From Candidatus Lachnoclostridium pullistercoris (GTDB taxonomy: Bacteria; Bacillota; Clostridia; Lachnospirales; Lachnospiraceae), in the NCBI GenBank assembly GCA_019119775.1, contig DWWL01000026.1:1-62893 (forward strand): a DNA stretch of 62,893 nt, read 5' to 3'. Positions 60,754-62,893 of this stretch are shown here, one piece after another. The translations under genes and the position numbers were made by a program. Under the pieces are notes generated by a model. The model was not told where the DNA came from and made no database searches. It was given only the letters and a program-made list of their open reading frames with translations. Numbering within the stretch: the stretch's first letter is position 1; the number at the start of each line of letters is the position of its first letter.

Positions 60754-61686
60754 TTATTTGCCGCCCTGCTGAATCTTTCTCAGATGGCTCATGCGGATGG
60801 AGCTGATCACTACCAGAGCGATGATGGTCGCCGCGTAGGGGATCATATCCAGGAACTCTGTGGGGAAGGTGCCTCCCTGTCCTTTCAGAGTGGTCGCAAG
60901 AGCGTCAGAGAATCCGAAGAATACAGCCGCGATCGCTGATCCGATCGGATTGCCCTCAGCAATGTTCATAGCGGAAAGTCCGATGTAGCCGCGTCCGTTT
61001 ACCATGTTCTTCATGAAGAAGCTGACCCAGCCCATGGACATGAAAGCGCCGCCGAAACCGCACAGCACGCCTGCATACAGGAATGAAATGTATCCAATCT
61101 TCTTTACATTGATTCCAACAGAAGAAGCTGCCTGAGGATTCTCACCTACAGCTCTCATTCTCAGTCCCAGTCTGGTCTTATAGAGGAAGAACCACACCAG
61201 GAACACGCTGATAAACGCAAAATAGGTCAGTATATTGTGCCCGGAGATCATCGGTCCGATCAGCGGAATCTTGTCGATCAGCGGGATGGTGATGGACGGC
61301 AGCGTGTAAGCTCTGATTGCAGCGGAGGTAGTAGCCTTCTCGCCGGTGATCAGATACATGGCAAACACCGTGCCGCCGGTCGCCGCCAGGTTGACAGCGA
61401 TACAGGTCAGATACAGGTCTGTCTTTCCGGAAAGATTGGCGAATGCGATGACCCAGCCCACAATCACGCTGACAACGATCGCTCCCAGCAGGCCGATCCA
61501 CACATTTCCTGTCATTCCAGCAAACACTACGCCTCCCAAAGCAGCGGAAAGCATCATACCTTCCAGAGCCATGTTGAGCATTCCGGCCTTCTGGCTGATA
61601 ACAGCCGCCAGAGCAGCAAAGATCAGGGGCGTAGACAAACGTAACGTTGAAAATCCAAAATTTGCAAACCAATCTAACGTAAACAT
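60754..61686 (-). CDS. ABC transporter permease, nucleoside type (second permease)
   Basis: 310 residues from ATG 61686 with AAAGGAG upstream; the frame is open to 61758, but that part overlaps the preceding gene. About eight to ten membrane segments; 'FGFSTLRLSTPLIFAALAAVISQKAGMLNMALEGMMLSAA' is typical of the NupQ/YufQ/BmpA-associated permease family (with 'E-G-mM' motif). It forms the channel with the partner permease at 61688. The next gene is the nucleoside hydrolase. Confidence 0.9.
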   Translation of the reverse strand: MFTLDWFANFGFSTLRLSTPLIFAALAAVISQKAGMLNMALEGMMLSAALGGVVFAGMTGNVWIGLLGAIVVSVIVGWVIAFANLSGKTDLYLTCIAVNLAATGGTVFAMYLITGEKATTSAAIRAYTLPSITIPLIDKIPLIGPMISGHNILTYFAFISVFLVWFFLYKTRLGLRMRAVGENPQAASSVGINVKKIGYISFLYAGVLCGFGGAFMSMGWVSFFMKNMVNGRGYIGLSAMNIAEGNPIGSAIAAVFFGFSDALATTLKGQGGTFPTEFLDMIPYAATIIALVVISSIRMSHLRKIQQGGK

Positions 61687-61687
61687 A

Positions 61688-62821
61688 TTATTGCTCCTTT
61701 CCCTTGCCGTCGTCTTCGGACATGATCTCTGCCACTTCTTCCTTCTTGTCCGCGGCAAGACCTTCTTCTGCAGCCTTGTAGATCATCTTCTTCTTGAATC
61801 TTCCCATGAACTCCTCAGCCGCTACCAGAAGGATTACGATACCCTGGATAACGGTGATGAACTCGATCGGAATATCTCCTCTGGAGTTTACCACGTCGGC
61901 TCCGATACGGATGTATGCCAGCAGAAGAGCTGCCACCGGCACCAGAATGGGATTTCTTCTTGCCAGAACGGCCACCATCAGGCCGTCAAAGCCGTGCTGG
62001 GTGCTGGCCGTCCATTTGAAACGGTCATAGTTTCCAAGGATCTCACAGGTTCCGCCCAATCCTGCCAGAGCGCCGCCGATGAGCTGAGCCACAACGATGG
62101 TTCCCACCATGTTGATTCCGCAGGCTCTTGCAAAGTGCGGGTTGCTTCCCACAACTCTCATCTTGTATCCAAATACCATCTTGTAGAACAGAATGGCCAC
62201 TGCAATCACCGCGATCACCGCGATAAAAATGCCGGACTGAATACGGAATTTTCCAAATACATTGGGAAGAACCGCGTTGTCAGGAAGGGGATAAGAACCC
62301 ATGGAACCGATGGTGGGGTCACGCATGAGGTACTTTAATACCCAAATGGACAGGAACACCAGAATACTGTTGAGCATCAGGGACACTACAACGATATTTG
62401 CTTTGAACTTCGCGTCCAGAAGAGCCGGGATGGCCGTGATCACGATGCCGGTCACAGCTCCCACCACCAGCAGAACCAGAAGCATCACCGGGAAGGGAAG
62501 GCCCTCGCCGATATTGATGGCTGCCAGAGTAGCCATACAGCCTGAGAACATGAAGATTCCCTCTCCGGAAAGATTGAACTTGTTTACCGCGTACATAAAA
62601 CAGAAGCAGAGTCCAGTAAATGTAAAGGGAATTGCCAGGTTAATAATACTTCCCACACGTCTTACGGATGAAAACGGTCCCAGCACGAACTGTTCAATAA
62701 TATAAATCGGATCATCACTGATCAGGAACAGGGTCACCAGGGCGATCAGGTAGGCGATACCCACCGCAACCAGAATACGGATCAGCTCAACCGTCATTTC
62801 GATTTTTCTCGTTTTGTTCAT
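61688..62821 (-). CDS. ABC transporter permease, nucleoside type (first permease)
   Basis: 377 residues with GGAGGGG before the ATG at 62821. A longer permease of the YufP/NupP class: 'LAIPFTFTGLCFCFMYAVNKFNLSGEGIFMFSG', 'MVGTIVVAQLIGGALAGLGGTCEILG' and a charged C-terminal tail. It overlaps the upstream ATPase gene by ATGA. Together with the second permease it forms the membrane part of a BMP-type nucleoside importer. Confidence 0.9.
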   Translation of the reverse strand: MNKTRKIEMTVELIRILVAVGIAYLIALVTLFLISDDPIYIIEQFVLGPFSSVRRVGSIINLAIPFTFTGLCFCFMYAVNKFNLSGEGIFMFSGCMATLAAINIGEGLPFPVMLLVLLVVGAVTGIVITAIPALLDAKFKANIVVVSLMLNSILVFLSIWVLKYLMRDPTIGSMGSYPLPDNAVLPNVFGKFRIQSGIFIAVIAVIAVAILFYKMVFGYKMRVVGSNPHFARACGINMVGTIVVAQLIGGALAGLGGTCEILGNYDRFKWTASTQHGFDGLMVAVLARRNPILVPVAALLLAYIRIGADVVNSRGDIPIEFITVIQGIVILLVAAEEFMGRFKKKMIYKAAEEGLAADKKEEVAEIMSEDDGKGKEQ

Positions 62822-62893
62822 AACAGCCCCTCCATTTCCTCGGCAGTCATAGTTTTAAGGCCAAGCATGTACTCGCCCAGTTCTGCCTCCGAC
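62818..62893 (-). CDS. ABC transporter ATP-binding protein (C-terminal end only)
   Basis: Only the last 25 codons are in the window (SEAELGEYMLGLKTMTAEEMEGLL, stop TGA). The frame is open to the edge and overlaps the first permease by four bases, as the ATPase does in BMP-type nucleoside ABC operons. The identity rests on gene order and position. Confidence 0.7.
   Translation of the reverse strand, partial: SEAELGEYMLGLKTMTAEEMEGLL

Noticed and set aside
1-62893. CRISPR arrays, tRNA and rRNA genes, insertion sequences
   Set aside because: Only two-copy direct repeats were seen, without regular spacers; no cloverleaf or rRNA signatures and no transposase of an IS family were found. The Rpn gene is a nuclease of the transposase_31 group but has no terminal repeats.

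Overview
The window looks like a chromosomal segment of a strictly anaerobic, spore-forming gut Clostridia, most likely Lachnospiraceae. The signs are a moderately high GC content, strong AGGAGG ribosome-binding sites, a long SRP RNA of the Gram-positive type, MecA, a YyaC-type spore protein, pyruvate formate-lyase and several Lachnospiraceae-type proteins of unknown function. No rRNA, tRNA, CRISPR array, insertion sequence or prophage was seen.

Layout. 1-5.3 kb (minus strand) is a housekeeping operon pfkA-dnaX-ybaB-recR followed by an acidic TPR protein that runs off the left edge. 5.5-13.4 kb is an accessory block: an esterase with a CitMHS transporter, two tandem LysR regulators (the first with a destroyed start codon) and a LuxC/LuxE acyl-reductase pair. 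13.6-14.6 kb carries the SRP RNA and tadA; these often neighbour dnaX-recR in Firmicutes, so the accessory block appears to split an ancestral group. 15-25.5 kb holds an NrdG-like activase, a proline-rich repeat protein, a lipoprotein phosphoesterase, a GH18 enzyme, a Ser/Thr kinase fused to a lysine-less P-loop-like domain, mecA, and a MerR/iron-sulfur-flavoprotein pair.

26-34.3 kb is a regulated double module: two copies of a MalY/PatB aminotransferase plus a DAACS symporter flank a MarR regulator and a sigma-54 activator. A canonical sigma-54 promoter and upstream direct repeats serve one copy; a sigma-A promoter with a MarR-like palindrome serves the other. 34.8-38.4 kb is the most unusual locus: a pyruvate formate-lyase whose glycyl-radical domain is a separate 81-residue gene, followed by its activase and a tiny 2[4Fe-4S] ferredoxin.

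38.5-47.1 kb holds a C26 peptidase, a MATE pump, ucpA and an APC permease, an ANTAR response regulator, aroK, a flavin reductase and a CBS-domain pyrophosphatase. Between the ANTAR gene and the permease lies a leader RNA with a perfect sigma-A promoter, a hexaloop hairpin of the ANTAR-target type, and an intrinsic terminator that a second hexaloop hairpin would disrupt. This looks like a complete antitermination switch. 47.4-55.3 kb holds glucokinase, membrane and spore-associated proteins, a panE-like reductase and an Rpn nuclease. 55.5-56.3 kb is an AT-rich methyltransferase behind a tandem 25-bp repeat. From 56.4 kb to the right edge are an AEC transporter and a nucleoside uptake/catabolism operon (BMP-type ABC transporter, nucleoside hydrolase, TrpF-like barrel lacking the catalytic cysteine, PfkB-type kinase, LUD protein).

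All function calls come from reading motifs by eye; no database search was run.
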